From positions 620,001-684,000 of the forward strand of contig NZ_CP053382.1 in NCBI RefSeq assembly GCF_014931605.1: DNA of 64,000 nt, in the 5' to 3' direction. Every line of letters begins with the position of its first letter. The first letter of the stretch is position 1. Both the position numbers and the translations under genes were made by a program. The notes under the pieces were generated by a model. That model searched no databases. It saw only the letters and a list, made by a program, of their open reading frames with translations, and was not told where the DNA came from. The stretch comes from Halomonas sp. MCCC 1A13316 (GTDB taxonomy: Bacteria; Pseudomonadota; Gammaproteobacteria; Pseudomonadales; Halomonadaceae). This document shows positions 1 through 10,518 of this stretch, piece after piece.

Positions 1-10
1 CGCACGAAGC

Positions 11-2599
11 CTAGAGCCGCTCACGCCAGGTATAGATCAGCTCAAGGGCCTGGCGCGGTGACAATCCATCCGGATCCAGATCGGCCAAGGCGTCGAGTAG
101 CGGATGCGGTGCGCTGGCAAAAAGGTCGCTCTGAAGCGGCTTGGCATCATCTGCCGAATGCGTGCTGCCGCGGCTGCTCTGGTCGACCTCCTGTTGCTCG
201 AGCTGAGACAATTTGTCGCGAGCCCGGGCGATGACCGACTGCGGCACGCCGGCCAACTGTGCCACCTGCAAGCCATAGCTCTGGCTGGCGGGACCCTCCT
301 CCACGCGATGCATGAATACGATGCCATCGCGGTGCTCCGCAGCGGTGAGGTGCACGTTGGCCACACCCTCGGCCTGGTCGGACAGCGCCGTCATCTCGAA
401 GTAATGCGTCGCAAACAGCGTGAACGCCCGCGTGCGGGTCAGGTGCTCGGCGCTGGCCCAGGCCAGCGACAGGCCATCGAAGGTGCTGGTGCCGCGACCG
501 ATCTCGTCCATCAGCACCAGGCTGTGGTCGGTGGCGTTGTGCAGAATGTTGGCGGTCTCGGTCATCTCCACCATGAAGGTGGAGCGCCCGCCGGCGAGGT
601 CGTCCGACGAGCCGATGCGCGTGAAGATGCGATCCACCGGGCCGATGCAGGCCTCGTCGGCGGGGACGAAGCTGCCGGTATGGGCGAGCAGCGTGATCAG
701 TGCCGCCTGCCGCATGTAGGTCGATTTACCGCCCATGTTGGGACCGGTGATGACCAGCATGCGGCGGTTGTCGTCGAGCATCAGGTCGTTGGGCACGAAA
801 GGCGAGTCGCTGACGTGTTCCACCACCGGATGACGCCCGCCACGAATCTCGATGCCCGGCGACTCGGCGAGCCGTGGCCGCGAGAAGCCGAGTGCTTGGG
901 CGCGCTCGGCGAAGGCCGCCATCACATCCAGCGCGGCCAGGGCGCGGCCGCTGCCCTGCAGGGCGCCAAGCTCACCGTTGAGCGAGTCGAGCAGGCCGTC
1001 GTAGAGCAGCTTCTCGCGAGCCAGGGCGCGAGACTTGGCCGACAGTGCCTTGTCCTCGAACTCCTTGAGTTCGGGAATGATGAAGCGTTCGGCATTCTTC
1101 AGGGTCTGGCGGCGCACATAGTCGACCGGCGCTTCGCGGGCCTGGGCGCGGGGAATTTCGATGTAATAGCCATGCACGCGGTTGTAGCCCACCTTGAGGC
1201 CGGCCAGGCCGGTACGCTCACGCTCGCGAACCTCGAGCTGCACCAGATAGTCACCGGCGTGCTCGGCCAGTCCTCGATAGTCGTCGAGTTCGGCGTCGAA
1301 GCCCTCGCGAATGACGCCGCCGTCGCGGATCACCACCGGCGGGTTGTCGTTGAGCCCGCGAGCGAGCATGTCGGCTAGCTCCGGATAGGGCCGGATATGG
1401 TGGGCCAACTCGTCGAGCGCGGTTCCTTCGCTGTAACCCTGCAGTTCGCGCTGCAGTTCCGGCAGCGCCAGCAGGGCGTCACGCAGGCGGGCGAGATCGC
1501 GCGGCCGGGCACTGTAGAGCGCCACCCTGGCGAGAATGCGTTCGACGTCGCCGATCGCCTTGAGTTGCTCGCGCAGGGCCACGAAGCCCTCCTGCTCCAG
1601 CAGCAGGGCGACCGCCGCCTGGCGGCCCTGCACCTGGGTACGTTCGCGCAGCGGGCGGTTGAGCCAACGCTTGAGCAGCCTTGAGCCCATGGCGGTGGCG
1701 GTGGTGTCGAGTACGCTTGCCAGCGTATTGTCGCCGCCGCCGCCGAGGTTGATGTCGATCTCCAGGTTGCGCCGGCTGGCGGCGTCGATGACCACGGCGT
1801 CGTCGCGATTCTCCACACCCAGCGCGGTGACGTGGGGCAAGCGCGAGCGTTGAGTGTCACGTGCATACTCCACCAGCACCCCGGCGGCGGTGAGGGCGGC
1901 CTCGAGATGGGCGCAGCCGAAGCCGCGCAGGTCCTGCACCTCGAACTGATCGCATAGCAGACGCGTGGCGGATTCGAGATCGAACAGCCAGTCACTCTGG
2001 CGACGCAGGCCCTGCCGGCCTTCCAGGGCGGGTGGCAGCGACAAGCTCTCGGGTAGGAGCAGCTCGGCGGGGTCGAGGCGTTGCAGCTCGGCGAGCATGT
2101 CGCCTTCGCCCTCGACCTCGAGCACGCTGAAGCGACCGCTGGAGAGTTCCAGCCAGGCAATGCCCCAGCAGTTGCCGGCCGGGTGCACGGCTACCAGCAG
2201 GTTGTCGCGGCGGGCGTCGAGCAGTGCCTCGTCGTAGAGCGTACCGGGCGTGACGATGCGCACCACCTTGCGCTCAACGGGGCCTTTGCTGGCCGCCGGG
2301 TCACCGAACTGCTCGCAGATCGCCACCGACTCGCCGGCCTTCACCAGGCGCGCCAGGTAGCCTTCGGCGCTGTGGTAGGGCACGCCGGCCATGGGAATCG
2401 GCTTGCCGGCGGACTGACCGCGCTGGGTCAGGGTGATGTCGAGCAGGGCCGCGGCGCGCCTGGCGTCGTCGAAGAACAGCTCATAGAAATCGCCCATTCG
2501 ATAGAACAGCAGCACATCGGGGTGCTCGCGCTTGATCCTGAGGTACTGGGCCATCATCGGCGTATGGCTCGGCACATCCGTCTTGACCGCGTCGTTCAT
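11..2599 (-). CDS. mutS: DNA mismatch repair protein MutS
   Basis: MutS recognises base mismatches and small loops after replication and recruits MutL using its ATPase. The 862-residue length is normal for the family. The mismatch-reading Phe-X-Glu motif is visible as GDFYELF (F38, E40), and the ABC-type ATPase carries a Walker [10 protein letters not shown] near residue 617 and a Walker [13 protein letters not shown] further on. The C-terminus ends in the usual Leu/Pro-rich dimer region. It is transcribed away from pncC-recA; the 243-bp gap to pncC holds no gene that I can see. The neighbourhood mutS-pncC-recA-recX is a common gammaproteobacterial repair block. Confidence 0.98.
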   Translation of the reverse strand: MNDAVKTDVPSHTPMMAQYLRIKREHPDVLLFYRMGDFYELFFDDARRAAALLDITLTQRGQSAGKPIPMAGVPYHSAEGYLARLVKAGESVAICEQFGDPAASKGPVERKVVRIVTPGTLYDEALLDARRDNLLVAVHPAGNCWGIAWLELSSGRFSVLEVEGEGDMLAELQRLDPAELLLPESLSLPPALEGRQGLRRQSDWLFDLESATRLLCDQFEVQDLRGFGCAHLEAALTAAGVLVEYARDTQRSRLPHVTALGVENRDDAVVIDAASRRNLEIDINLGGGGDNTLASVLDTTATAMGSRLLKRWLNRPLRERTQVQGRQAAVALLLEQEGFVALREQLKAIGDVERILARVALYSARPRDLARLRDALLALPELQRELQGYSEGTALDELAHHIRPYPELADMLARGLNDNPPVVIRDGGVIREGFDAELDDYRGLAEHAGDYLVQLEVRERERTGLAGLKVGYNRVHGYYIEIPRAQAREAPVDYVRRQTLKNAERFIIPELKEFEDKALSAKSRALAREKLLYDGLLDSLNGELGALQGSGRALAALDVMAAFAERAQALGFSRPRLAESPGIEIRGGRHPVVEHVSDSPFVPNDLMLDDNRRMLVITGPNMGGKSTYMRQAALITLLAHTGSFVPADEACIGPVDRIFTRIGSSDDLAGGRSTFMVEMTETANILHNATDHSLVLMDEIGRGTSTFDGLSLAWASAEHLTRTRAFTLFATHYFEMTALSDQAEGVANVHLTAAEHRDGIVFMHRVEEGPASQSYGLQVAQLAGVPQSVIARARDKLSQLEQQEVDQSSRGSTHSADDAKPLQSDLFASAPHPLLDALADLDPDGLSPRQALELIYTWRERL

Positions 2600-2842
2600 G
2601 CTTTCTCGGCTGGCTCGTCGGTTGGGTGGGGCATGGGAGGGACAAGATTACCACGCGCTGCCCATGGTCGACATGCCGTAACGACCCTCTCCCGACGGTG
2701 CTTTGCCGATGGCTGCCAATGCGGAAGCGGCGGTCGTTTATCCTCTACCTGCTACCGACGGAAAGGATGCGCTATGGTGGCAGGCAATCGCAGGTCCTGC
2801 GTCCGGCGCCTGCGTCGACCCTCTCGAACCAAGGAGCGTTAC

Positions 2843-3355
2843 ATGCCACACAGTGCCTCCAGCCTAGCCAACCTCGACCTCGCTACGCTCGCCGAACGGC
2901 TCGGGCGCCGCTGCCGCGAGCATGGGGTCAGTATCACCGCGGCCGAATCGTGCACCGGCGGCGGGGTAGCCAGTGCCATCACCTCGGTGTCCGGTAGTTC
3001 GGACTACTTCGAAACCGGCTACGTGACCTACTCCAATGCGGCCAAGGCGCGCCTGCTTGGCGTGCCCGAAGCGCTGATCGCCCAGCATGGCGCCGTCAGC
3101 CAGCCAGTGGTGAAGGCCATGGTGGCGGGTGCCTGTCGCGACAGCGGGGCCAAGCTCGGCGTGGCGATCAGCGGAGTGGCCGGCCCCGAAGGCGGTACGC
3201 CGGAAAAACCGGTGGGCACCGTGTGGCTGGCCTGGGGCGGCGAGACACGGCAACAAGCCGAGTGTTTCCAGTTTCCCGGTGACCGCCGCGCGGTGCGCGA
3301 GCGGGCAGTGCGCGAGGCCATCGTCGGGCTGATTCGCTACCTGGAGGCCGGCTAG
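2843..3355 (+). CDS. pncC: Nicotinamide-nucleotide amidohydrolase PncC (CinA C-terminal domain)
   Basis: This enzyme deamidates nicotinamide mononucleotide to nicotinic acid mononucleotide in pyridine nucleotide salvage. The 170-residue protein is the stand-alone CinA C-terminal domain, with the family motifs AESCTGGGVAS near residue 34, GYVTYSN, and the SGVAGPEGGTPEKPVGTV stretch. I chose the ATG at 2843 because it follows an AAGGAG ribosome site (from 2831); longer readings run into mutS antisense sequence. The stop codon TAG is formed by the CTAG that also flanks a miniature element immediately downstream, so the insertion left the reading frame intact. It probably precedes recA as an independent unit. 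Confidence 0.93.
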   Translation: MPHSASSLANLDLATLAERLGRRCREHGVSITAAESCTGGGVASAITSVSGSSDYFETGYVTYSNAAKARLLGVPEALIAQHGAVSQPVVKAMVAGACRDSGAKLGVAISGVAGPEGGTPEKPVGTVWLAWGGETRQQAECFQFPGDRRAVRERAVREAIVGLIRYLEAG

Positions 3356-3516
3356 GAACCTGTCGGACTTAACGCTGATCTACTACGAGATCCGGTCTTT
3401 TCGGCCAATTTGATTCGATCTGATTCGTTGTATAGCGGGCTATTCGCCTTATCAGATCGATAAACTTATCTCGAAATCCAAATCTCTCGTGACGATCGGT
3501 CAAATCCGACAGGCTC
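3356..3516. mobile_element. MITE-like element with terminal inverted repeats and CTAG duplication
   Basis: The left end reads GAACCTGTCGGA and the right end reads TCCGACAGGCTC, which is the reverse complement with one mismatch; the similarity continues inward with further mismatches. CTAG stands directly outside both ends (3352-3355 and 3517-3520), as expected for a 4-bp target-site duplication. The interior is AT-richer than the genes on both sides and has no open frame, so it would need a transposase from elsewhere. No second copy is visible in the window. The parent family cannot be named from the sequence alone. Confidence 0.65.
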
Positions 3517-3567
3517 CTAGATCGTATTCATCGAGTGGCTAGTCGCGCAGTGAATTTTTCGTCATAC

Positions 3568-3587
3568 TACTGGCCAACCATACAGTG
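3568..3587 (+). promoter_or_regulatory. SOS (LexA) box of recA
   Basis: TACTGGCCAACCATACAGTG matches the gammaproteobacterial LexA operator TACTG-N10-CAGTA at nearly all fixed positions, and lies 78 bp before the recA start codon. It indicates classical damage induction of recA and probably recX. Confidence 0.88.
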
Positions 3588-3665
3588 TCCAGGCGAGCTC
3601 CCCGTTGGCAGCCCGCCATTCATTTTGCACCTGCAAGCATCAGCGAGTTCTGCGAGGAGAGCCTC

Positions 3666-4730
<1,065 letters not shown>

Positions 4731-4733
4731 GCC

Positions 4734-5213
4734 ATGTCTGCCCAGTCCGAAGCGCGTGCGTCGTCCCCACGGGACGACGCCATCCGCCTACTGGCCCGGC
4801 GCGAGTACTCCCGCGCCGAACTGGCGCAGCGACTGGCCGCCCGTGCCCACTCGCCGGAAGCGATCGATGCCTGCCTCGACGCGCTGGCAGCCGAGGGGTT
4901 GCAGTCCGATGCGCGCTTTGCCGAGAGTTTCCTGCGTTCCCGCGTGATGCGCGGCCAGGGGCCGCTCAAGGTGCGTGCCGAATTCGAACGGCGCGGCATC
5001 GAGCGCTCCCTGGTCGCCACGACCCTGGCCGAGGCCGAGCAGGCAGGCGAGGTCGACTGGTTCGAACTGGCTGCCGAGGCACTGTCCCGGCGCTTCACAC
5101 ATCCCGGTGACTCCCCGCGCGAGCGCGCCCGCCGCGAGCGCTTCCTGGCCTCTCGCGGCTTCGCTTTCGAGCAGATTCGCCATGCTCTGGAGCGTCTCGG
5201 CGCTGAAGAATGA
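4734..5213 (+). CDS. recX: Regulatory protein RecX
   Basis: RecX binds in the groove of RecA filaments and inhibits recombinase and coprotease activity. The 159-residue protein has the tandem three-helix repeats of the family, starting with AIRLLARREYSRAELAQRL and followed by FAESFLRSRVMRGQGP. It starts only three bases after the recA stop, so it is almost certainly read from the recA transcript and is SOS-induced with it. Length is typical. The recA-recX order is the usual one in gammaproteobacteria. Confidence 0.95.
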   Translation: MSAQSEARASSPRDDAIRLLARREYSRAELAQRLAARAHSPEAIDACLDALAAEGLQSDARFAESFLRSRVMRGQGPLKVRAEFERRGIERSLVATTLAEAEQAGEVDWFELAAEALSRRFTHPGDSPRERARRERFLASRGFAFEQIRHALERLGAEE

Positions 5214-5387
5214 ATCCCAGCTTGAGTGCTTCCCCTTTAGTCGCTTGACAACTGCGCTATAATGCCTCCCTTTGCGAACGCCCTTGGTGGCGCTCCTGAC
5301 ACGCCAAGGCGTGCGATTTCGGCCATGCGAAGCGACGCCGAGCGCGCCTGCCCATCGGGTGACCACGCTCATCGCCACGGATATGCC

Positions 5388-7997
5388 ATGAAAAGCGCAG
5401 ACATCAGACAGGCCTTTCTGAGTTACTTCGAAGAGCACGGCCACACCATCGTGCCGTCGAGCTCCCTGGTGCCGGGCAACGACCCGACGCTGTTGTTCAC
5501 CAATGCCGGCATGGTGCCGTTCAAGGATGTCTTCCTCGGCCGTGACCCGCGCCCCTACGTGCGTGCCACCTCGGCACAGCGCTGCGTGCGCGCTGGAGGC
5601 AAGCACAACGATCTGGACAACGTCGGCTACACCGCCCGCCATCACACCTTCTTCGAGATGCTGGGCAACTTCAGCTTCGGCGACTACTTCAAGCAAGATG
5701 CCATCCGTTTTGCCTGGGAGTTCCTGACCCAACGCCTGGGTCTGCCGGCCGAAAAGCTGTGGGTCACGGTGCACGTCAGCGACGACGAAGCGGAGAAAAT
5801 CTGGAAAGAGGAGATCGGCGTCGACCCGCAGCGCTTCTCCAAGCTCGACGAGGACAACTTCTGGCAGATGGGCGATACCGGTCCCTGCGGGCCGAGCTCG
5901 GAGATCTTCTACGATCATGGTCCCGAGGTATGGGGTGGGCCTCCCGGCAGCCCCGAGGAGGATGGCGATCGCTACATCGAGATCTGGAACCTGGTATTCA
6001 TGCAGTTCGACCGCGATGCCACCGGCAAGCTGAACCCGCTGCCAAAGCCCTCGATCGATACCGGGATGGGCCTCGAGCGGGTCTCCGCGGTGATGCAGGG
6101 CGTGCATTCGAACTACGAGATCGACCTGTTCCAGAACCTGCTCGAGGCGGCGGCCCGTCACACCGGTCATGGCGATACCACCGCGCCCTCGTTGCGCGTC
6201 ATCGCCGACCATATTCGCTCCTGCGCCTTCCTCATCGCCGACGGCGTGCTGCCTTCCAACGAGGGGCGCGGCTATGTGCTGCGCCGAATCATCCGGCGCG
6301 CCATTCGCCACGGTCACAAGCTGGGCGCCCAGGGCAGCTTCTTTCACAAGCTCGTCGGGGCGCTCGACGCCGAGATGGGCGATGCCTATCCCGAGCTGCG
6401 CGAGGCACGCCACCAGATCGAGCGCATTCTGCTCAAGGAGGAGGAGCAGTTCGCCCGCACCCTCGAGCACGGCATGGGTCTGCTCGAGGAGGCGCTTGCC
6501 GCTCTCGCCGGCGACGTGCTGCCGGGCGAGACGGTGTTCAAGCTCTACGACACCTACGGCTTCCCCTATGACCTGACCGCCGACGTCTGCCGTGAGCGCG
6601 GCGTGACTCTCGACGAAGCGGGTTTTGAGCGTGAACTCGAGGCCCAGCGCGAGCGCGCCCGGGCCGCCAGCCAATTCGGCGCCGACTACGCTGCAGCGCT
6701 GGAGCTCGAGGGCGAGACCACCTTCACCGGCTATGACAAGCTCGAGGATAGCGCCACCGTCACCGCCATCGTCGACCGCGAAGGCAATGCCCTGGTGGCG
6801 CTCGAGCCCGAGCAGCGAGGCATCGTGGTGCTCGACCGCACGCCCTTCTACGGCGAATCGGGCGGCCAGGTAGGCGACACCGGTTACTTGCACCTCGAGG
6901 GCGGCCGCTTCCTGGTCACCGATACCCAGAAGCAGGGTGGCCACCACCTGCACCATGGTGTGCTGCTGGAAGGCCGCCTCGACGTAGGTGCCGAGGTGCG
7001 TCCCCAGGTCGACGCCAAACTGCGTGGGGCCACCCTGCGCAACCACTCCGCGACCCACCTGATGCACAAGGCACTGCGCCTGGTGCTGGGCGATCACGTG
7101 CAGCAGAAGGGCTCGCTGGTCACGCCCGAGCGGTTGCGCTTCGATTTCAGCCATTTCGAGGCGATGACCCCCGAGCAGCTGGCAGAAGTCGAGCGCCTGG
7201 TCAACGAACAGGTACTCGCCAATGCGCCGACGCGTATCGAGCAGATGACTCTCGACCAGGCAAAGGCCAAGGGCGCGGCGGCGCTGTTCGAGGCCAAGTA
7301 CGCCGACAGCGTGCGGGTGCTGACCATCGGCGCCGACGACTTCTCCATCGAGCTGTGCGGTGGCACCCATGTCGCCCGCAGCGGCGACATCGGCTGCTTC
7401 CACATCGTCAGCGAGCAGGGTATCGCCGCGGGCGTGCGCCGCATCGAGGCGATTACCGGCGAGGGCGCGCTGGCCTGGTTCCACGAACAGGAGGCTCGCC
7501 TGGTACGCGTCGGTGAGCGCCTCAGGGCCAAGCCGGAGCAGGTCGAGGAGCGTGTCGAGTCGCTGGTGGAGCGTAACCGCAGCCTGGAGAAGGAGCTGGA
7601 GCGGCTCAAGGCCAAGCTGGCCAGTGCCGCCGGCAGTGACATGCTCAGCCAGGCGCGCGAAGTGGGCGGCGTCAAGGTGCTGGCCACGCGGCTCGAGGGC
7701 GTTTCCGCCAAGGAGCTGCGCGGCGTGCTGGACCAGCTCAAGAACAAGCTTGGGTCGGGCATCGTGGTGCTCGGCGTGAGCGACAAGGAGACCGGCAAGG
7801 TAAGTTTGATCGCGGGTGTCACCGACGACCTGACCGCCAGGGTCAAGGCCGGCGAGCTGGTCAACCACGTGGCCTCCCAGGTCGGCGGCAAGGGTGGCGG
7901 TCGCCCCGACATGGCCCAGGCCGGGGGCAGTGACGCCGCGGCCCTGCCGGCAGCGCTGGAGAGCGTTCCCGCCTGGGTCGAACAGCAGCTGCAGTAA
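5388..7997 (+). CDS. alaS: Alanyl-tRNA synthetase
   Basis: AlaS charges tRNA-Ala and edits mischarged Ser or Gly. The 869-residue protein has the class II catalytic core at the N-terminus (starting [19 protein letters not shown], then [15 protein letters not shown]), the editing domain with HSATHLMH and [13 protein letters not shown] metal-binding motifs, a coiled coil near 740-775, and the DHHA1 C-terminal domain ending with the Gly-rich [15 protein letters not shown]. The ATG at 5388 is chosen because it gives the conserved N-terminus; the open frame extends to 5262 without homology. recX lies 174 bp upstream. Confidence 0.98.
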   Translation: MKSADIRQAFLSYFEEHGHTIVPSSSLVPGNDPTLLFTNAGMVPFKDVFLGRDPRPYVRATSAQRCVRAGGKHNDLDNVGYTARHHTFFEMLGNFSFGDYFKQDAIRFAWEFLTQRLGLPAEKLWVTVHVSDDEAEKIWKEEIGVDPQRFSKLDEDNFWQMGDTGPCGPSSEIFYDHGPEVWGGPPGSPEEDGDRYIEIWNLVFMQFDRDATGKLNPLPKPSIDTGMGLERVSAVMQGVHSNYEIDLFQNLLEAAARHTGHGDTTAPSLRVIADHIRSCAFLIADGVLPSNEGRGYVLRRIIRRAIRHGHKLGAQGSFFHKLVGALDAEMGDAYPELREARHQIERILLKEEEQFARTLEHGMGLLEEALAALAGDVLPGETVFKLYDTYGFPYDLTADVCRERGVTLDEAGFERELEAQRERARAASQFGADYAAALELEGETTFTGYDKLEDSATVTAIVDREGNALVALEPEQRGIVVLDRTPFYGESGGQVGDTGYLHLEGGRFLVTDTQKQGGHHLHHGVLLEGRLDVGAEVRPQVDAKLRGATLRNHSATHLMHKALRLVLGDHVQQKGSLVTPERLRFDFSHFEAMTPEQLAEVERLVNEQVLANAPTRIEQMTLDQAKAKGAAALFEAKYADSVRVLTIGADDFSIELCGGTHVARSGDIGCFHIVSEQGIAAGVRRIEAITGEGALAWFHEQEARLVRVGERLRAKPEQVEERVESLVERNRSLEKELERLKAKLASAAGSDMLSQAREVGGVKVLATRLEGVSAKELRGVLDQLKNKLGSGIVVLGVSDKETGKVSLIAGVTDDLTARVKAGELVNHVASQVGGKGGGRPDMAQAGGSDAAALPAALESVPAWVEQQLQ

Positions 7998-8006
7998 GGC
8001 GATGCA

Positions 8007-8033
8007 GGGCCGGCGACCGACATGTCCCGGCCC
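8007..8033 (+). terminator. Weak hairpin after alaS
   Basis: GGGCCGG and CCGGCCC can pair as a 7-bp GC stem with a 13-nt loop, 10 bases after the alaS stop, followed by TTCGACTTT. The poor U-tract makes full termination uncertain; alaS and lysC may be partly co-transcribed. Confidence 0.35.
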
Positions 8034-8098
8034 TTCGACTTTGGACGACTTTCACTCATACGAGCGTGCTTCGCTCGACAAGCGAGGGAAAACCGTAG

Positions 8099-9349
8099 AT
8101 GGCACTATACGTACAGAAATTCGGCGGCACCTCGGTGGGCTCCGTGGAGCGCATCAAGGCCGTAGCCGAGAAGGTCAAGGGCTTCCGTGACGATGGCCAT
8201 CAGGTCGTGGTCGTGGTTTCCGCCATGAGCGGCGAGACCAACCGCCTGATTGGCATGGCCAACGAGATCAACGACGAGCCTACGCCGCGCGAGATGGACA
8301 TGCTGGTTTCCACCGGCGAGCAGGTGACCATCTCGCTGCTGGCGCTCGCCCTGCACAAGCTCGGCGTGCCGGCGACCTCCTATACCGGCTCCCAAGTCGG
8401 CATCCTCACCGACAGCGCCCACACCAAGGCGCGTATCCAGCGTATCGAGACCGACGAGATGCGCGACGATCTGGACGAAGGCAAGGTGGTGGTGGTGGCC
8501 GGTTTCCAGGGCGTCGACGAGGAGGGCAACATCACCACCCTCGGTCGCGGCGGCTCCGATACTACCGGGGTGGCGCTGGCCGCCGCGCTGGGCGCCGACG
8601 AGTGCCAGATCTACACCGATGTGGATGGCGTCTACACCACCGATCCTCGCGTGTGCTCCAAGGCCCAGCGCCTCGACAGCATCACCGTCGAAGAGATGCT
8701 TGAGCTGGCGAGTCTCGGCTCCAAGGTGCTGCAGATCCGCTCGGTGGAGTTCGCCGGCAAGTACAATGTCCCGCTGCGTGTGCTGTCCAGTTTTCAGGAT
8801 GGCCCCGGCACCCTGATCGTTGCTGAATCCGACCAAGACGAGGACTCCATGGAAGAACCGCTGATCTCAGGCATCGCCTTCACCGCCAACGAAGCCAAGC
8901 TGACCCTGCTCAATACGCCGGATGTGCCGGGTGTCGCCTCGCGTATTCTCGGCCCGATCGCCGATGCCAACATCGAAGTCGACATGATCGTGCAGAACGT
9001 GGCGCCGGCCGGTGATTACACCGATTTCACCTTCACCGTGGCCAAGGGCGACTACAAGAAGACTTTGAAGATCCTCGAGGAGCAGGTGATCCCCGACCTG
9101 GGTGGTGGCGAGGTCAACGGCGACGACAACATCGCCAAGGTTTCGCTGGTCGGCGTCGGAATGCGCTCGCATGCAGGCGTCGCCTCCAAGATGTTCCGCG
9201 TCCTGGCGGACGAGAACATCAACATCCGCATGGTCTCCACCTCGGAAATCAAGATATCCGTAGTGATCGACGAAAAGCAGATGGAACTCGCCGTGCGTGC
9301 CCTGCATACCGCTTTCGGTCTGGACAAGAGCGACATCGAAAGCGAATAG
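8099..9349 (+). CDS. lysC: Aspartokinase
   Basis: LysC phosphorylates aspartate, the first step toward lysine, threonine, methionine and diaminopimelate; it also feeds ectoine synthesis in halophiles. The 416-residue protein starts with the kinase signature [12 protein letters not shown], has a catalytic domain to about residue 245, and two ACT domains after it ([22 protein letters not shown] and [13 protein letters not shown]) that normally bind allosteric amino acids. A GAGGA ribosome-site-like sequence precedes an in-frame ATG at codon 251 (8849), exactly at the start of the ACT region, so a separate regulatory beta subunit may be made. No lysine riboswitch is visible in the roughly 100-nt leader. 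Confidence 0.96.
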   Translation: MALYVQKFGGTSVGSVERIKAVAEKVKGFRDDGHQVVVVVSAMSGETNRLIGMANEINDEPTPREMDMLVSTGEQVTISLLALALHKLGVPATSYTGSQVGILTDSAHTKARIQRIETDEMRDDLDEGKVVVVAGFQGVDEEGNITTLGRGGSDTTGVALAAALGADECQIYTDVDGVYTTDPRVCSKAQRLDSITVEEMLELASLGSKVLQIRSVEFAGKYNVPLRVLSSFQDGPGTLIVAESDQDEDSMEEPLISGIAFTANEAKLTLLNTPDVPGVASRILGPIADANIEVDMIVQNVAPAGDYTDFTFTVAKGDYKKTLKILEEQVIPDLGGGEVNGDDNIAKVSLVGVGMRSHAGVASKMFRVLADENINIRMVSTSEIKISVVIDEKQMELAVRALHTAFGLDKSDIESE

Positions 9350-9411
9350 GGAATCAACAAGTATTTTAACAATGTAGGGACGACTAGCCGCGGATGCCTG
9401 TTCTACGCTGG

Positions 9412-9445
9412 GGGAAGTCCGCTACGCTGAGCGGCCCGGCTTCCC
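9412..9445 (+). terminator. Hairpin after lysC
   Basis: GGGAAG pairs with CTTCCC and CCGCT with AGCGG, with internal unpaired bases. It is 62 bases after the lysC stop and has only a short T stretch. It probably separates lysC from csrA. Confidence 0.45.
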
Positions 9446-9580
9446 TTCAACGCTGTCATGATGTCATGGTGGGGTTGGTGGTGGTGCACGGTGGCCTAAA
9501 TGTTACATAATGCAAGCAGCAACTAAGCGTCGGGGATCGACGCGCATCCCGTTGCTAGTCGTCTGAGAAGGAGATCAGTC

Positions 9581-9781
9581 ATGCTCATCCTGACCCGCCG
9601 AGTCGGTGAAACGCTGATGATCGGTGATGACATCACCGTGACCGTCCTTGGCGTCAAGGGCAATCAGGTCCGCATTGGGGTCAATGCGCCCAAGGATGTC
9701 GCCGTACATCGAGAAGAGATCTACCAGCGCATTCAGCGTGAGAAGTCCGAGGGAGAGGGGGGCAACAGCTCCTCTACGTGA
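9581..9781 (+). CDS. csrA: Carbon storage regulator CsrA
   Basis: CsrA is a small dimeric RNA-binding protein that represses or activates mRNAs through GGA motifs. The 66-residue product starts [17 protein letters not shown] and contains [25 protein letters not shown], the canonical fold with the RNA-binding VAVHREE segment. An AAGGAG ribosome site lies at 9568-9573, itself a GGA motif that could support autoregulation. The alaS-lysC-csrA-tRNA-Ser-tRNA-Arg order is widely conserved in gammaproteobacteria. The C-terminal tail after residue 55 is hydrophilic and variable, which is normal. Confidence 0.98.
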   Translation: MLILTRRVGETLMIGDDITVTVLGVKGNQVRIGVNAPKDVAVHREEIYQRIQREKSEGEGGNSSST

Positions 9782-9834
9782 GTACGTGCCCGCTTGCAGT
9801 CGTTTGGTGTAGAGAAACAAATAGCTGAATACGC

Positions 9835-9863
9835 TGGACAAAGGGGCACGAAAACGATAGGAT
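9835..9863 (+). promoter_or_regulatory. Probable promoter of the tRNA cluster
   Basis: TGGACA (9835-9840) and TAGGAT (9858-9863) are spaced 17 bp apart, ending 18 bp before tRNA-Ser. Spacing is ideal for sigma-70; hexamers match 5/6 and 4/6. Confidence 0.45.
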
Positions 9864-9881
9864 ATGCGCCGTGTCGTTGAG

Positions 9882-9974
9882 GGAGAGGTGGCCGAGTGGC
9901 TGAAGGCGCTCCCCTGCTAAGGGAGTATGGGGTTTATAGCCCCATCGAGGGTTCGAATCCCTCCCTCTCCGCCA
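9882..9974 (+). tRNA. tRNA-Ser (anticodon GCU)
   Basis: A 93-nt class II tRNA with a 7-bp acceptor stem (GGAGAGG with CCTCTCC), anticodon loop CTGCTAA giving GCU, long variable arm (TATGGGGTTTATAGCCCCA), the T loop GTTCGAATC, and encoded CCA at 9972-9974. It reads AGC and AGU codons. Confidence 0.97.
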
Positions 9975-10042
9975 TGCGACACGTTGCCGTAATTCGAAGC
10001 GCGAAGTGGTTAAAAGCGTGGGATAGTTCGAAGCGTGATGAT

Positions 10043-10119
10043 GCGCCCGTAGCTCAGCTGGATAGAGTACCTGACTACGAATCAGGTGGTCGGAGGTTCG
10101 AATCCTCCCGGGCGCGCCA
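10043..10119 (+). tRNA. tRNA-Arg (anticodon ACG), copy 1
   Basis: A 77-nt tRNA with acceptor GCGCCCG pairing with CGGGCGC, D-arm AGCTCAGCTGGATAGAG, anticodon loop CTACGAA (ACG, normally edited to ICG), T loop GTTCGAATC, and encoded CCA. It decodes CGU, CGC and CGA. Confidence 0.97.
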
Positions 10120-10221
10120 CGAATGACGAAGTGAACATGTACGTTCGAGTTTGGATGTGTGGGTTCTCGTCATGCGATTCGAAGCAAGGCATCAATAGCA
10201 AGAACGTCGTTCTTGTCGTCA

Positions 10222-10298
10222 GCGCCCGTAGCTCAGCTGGATAGAGTACCTGACTACGAATCAGGTGGTCGGAGGTTCGAATCCTCCCGGGCGCGCCA
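10222..10298 (+). tRNA. tRNA-Arg (anticodon ACG), copy 2
   Basis: Base-for-base identical to the copy at 10043-10119, 102 bp downstream of it, encoded CCA included. The spacer between the two contains a short perfect palindrome (10199-10215) but no gene. Confidence 0.97.
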
Positions 10299-10305
10299 GA
10301 TTGCG

Positions 10306-10330
10306 ACCCGTCCTCGTTTCGAGGGCGGGT
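10306..10330 (+). terminator. Hairpin after tRNA-Arg copy 2
   Basis: ACCCGTCCTCG and CGAGGGCGGGT pair over 11 bp with one G-U pair and a TTT loop, seven bases after the tRNA. The tail CTTCTGCTTT is only moderately T-rich. Confidence 0.6.
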
Positions 10331-10419
10331 CTTCTGCTTTGGGCCCTGCGCTTTTTCGCTGGGGCATGCGTATCGACTAGCCGAGCCGGCATGGATGGTG
10401 CCGGTCGTGCGATCGTTTG

Positions 10420-10452
10420 GGTGCCCTCGCGAATCGATGGGCACCTTTTTTT
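10420..10452 (+). terminator. Intrinsic terminator of the tRNA transcript
   Basis: GGTGCCC pairs with GGGCACC, extended by TCG/CGA, and is followed by seven T residues. It is a strong plus-strand terminator and probably the true end of the csrA/tRNA transcription unit; the convergent dusC gene ends 67 bp further on. Confidence 0.8.
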
Positions 10453-10518
10453 GGCCTATCCTTCTGTCCTTCTGGCCTGTCTGTTCGGAGCTGTCGTCGC
10501 CTTACTGCGTAGTTGGCC

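Noticed and set aside
5245..5263. TTGACA and TATAAT upstream of alaS
   Set aside because: Both hexamers are perfect, but only 7 bp separate them, so they cannot form one sigma-70 promoter. The TATAAT may pair with a weaker -35 further upstream; I did not annotate it.
4788..7868. 1026-codon open frame on the minus strand opposite recX and alaS
   Set aside because: It is the antisense shadow of highly GC-rich coding sequence; no family motifs and no ribosome site. Similar long antisense frames oppose zipA/ligA, the GGDEF-EAL gene and guaB.
7998..8098. Lysine riboswitch before lysC
   Set aside because: The leader is only about 100 nt and lacks the five-helix lysine aptamer; only a GC hairpin is present.
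10199..10215. Palindrome CAAGAACG-T-CGTTCTTG between the tRNA-Arg genes
   Set aside because: Too short and without a T-run or known site; may just be a processing hairpin.
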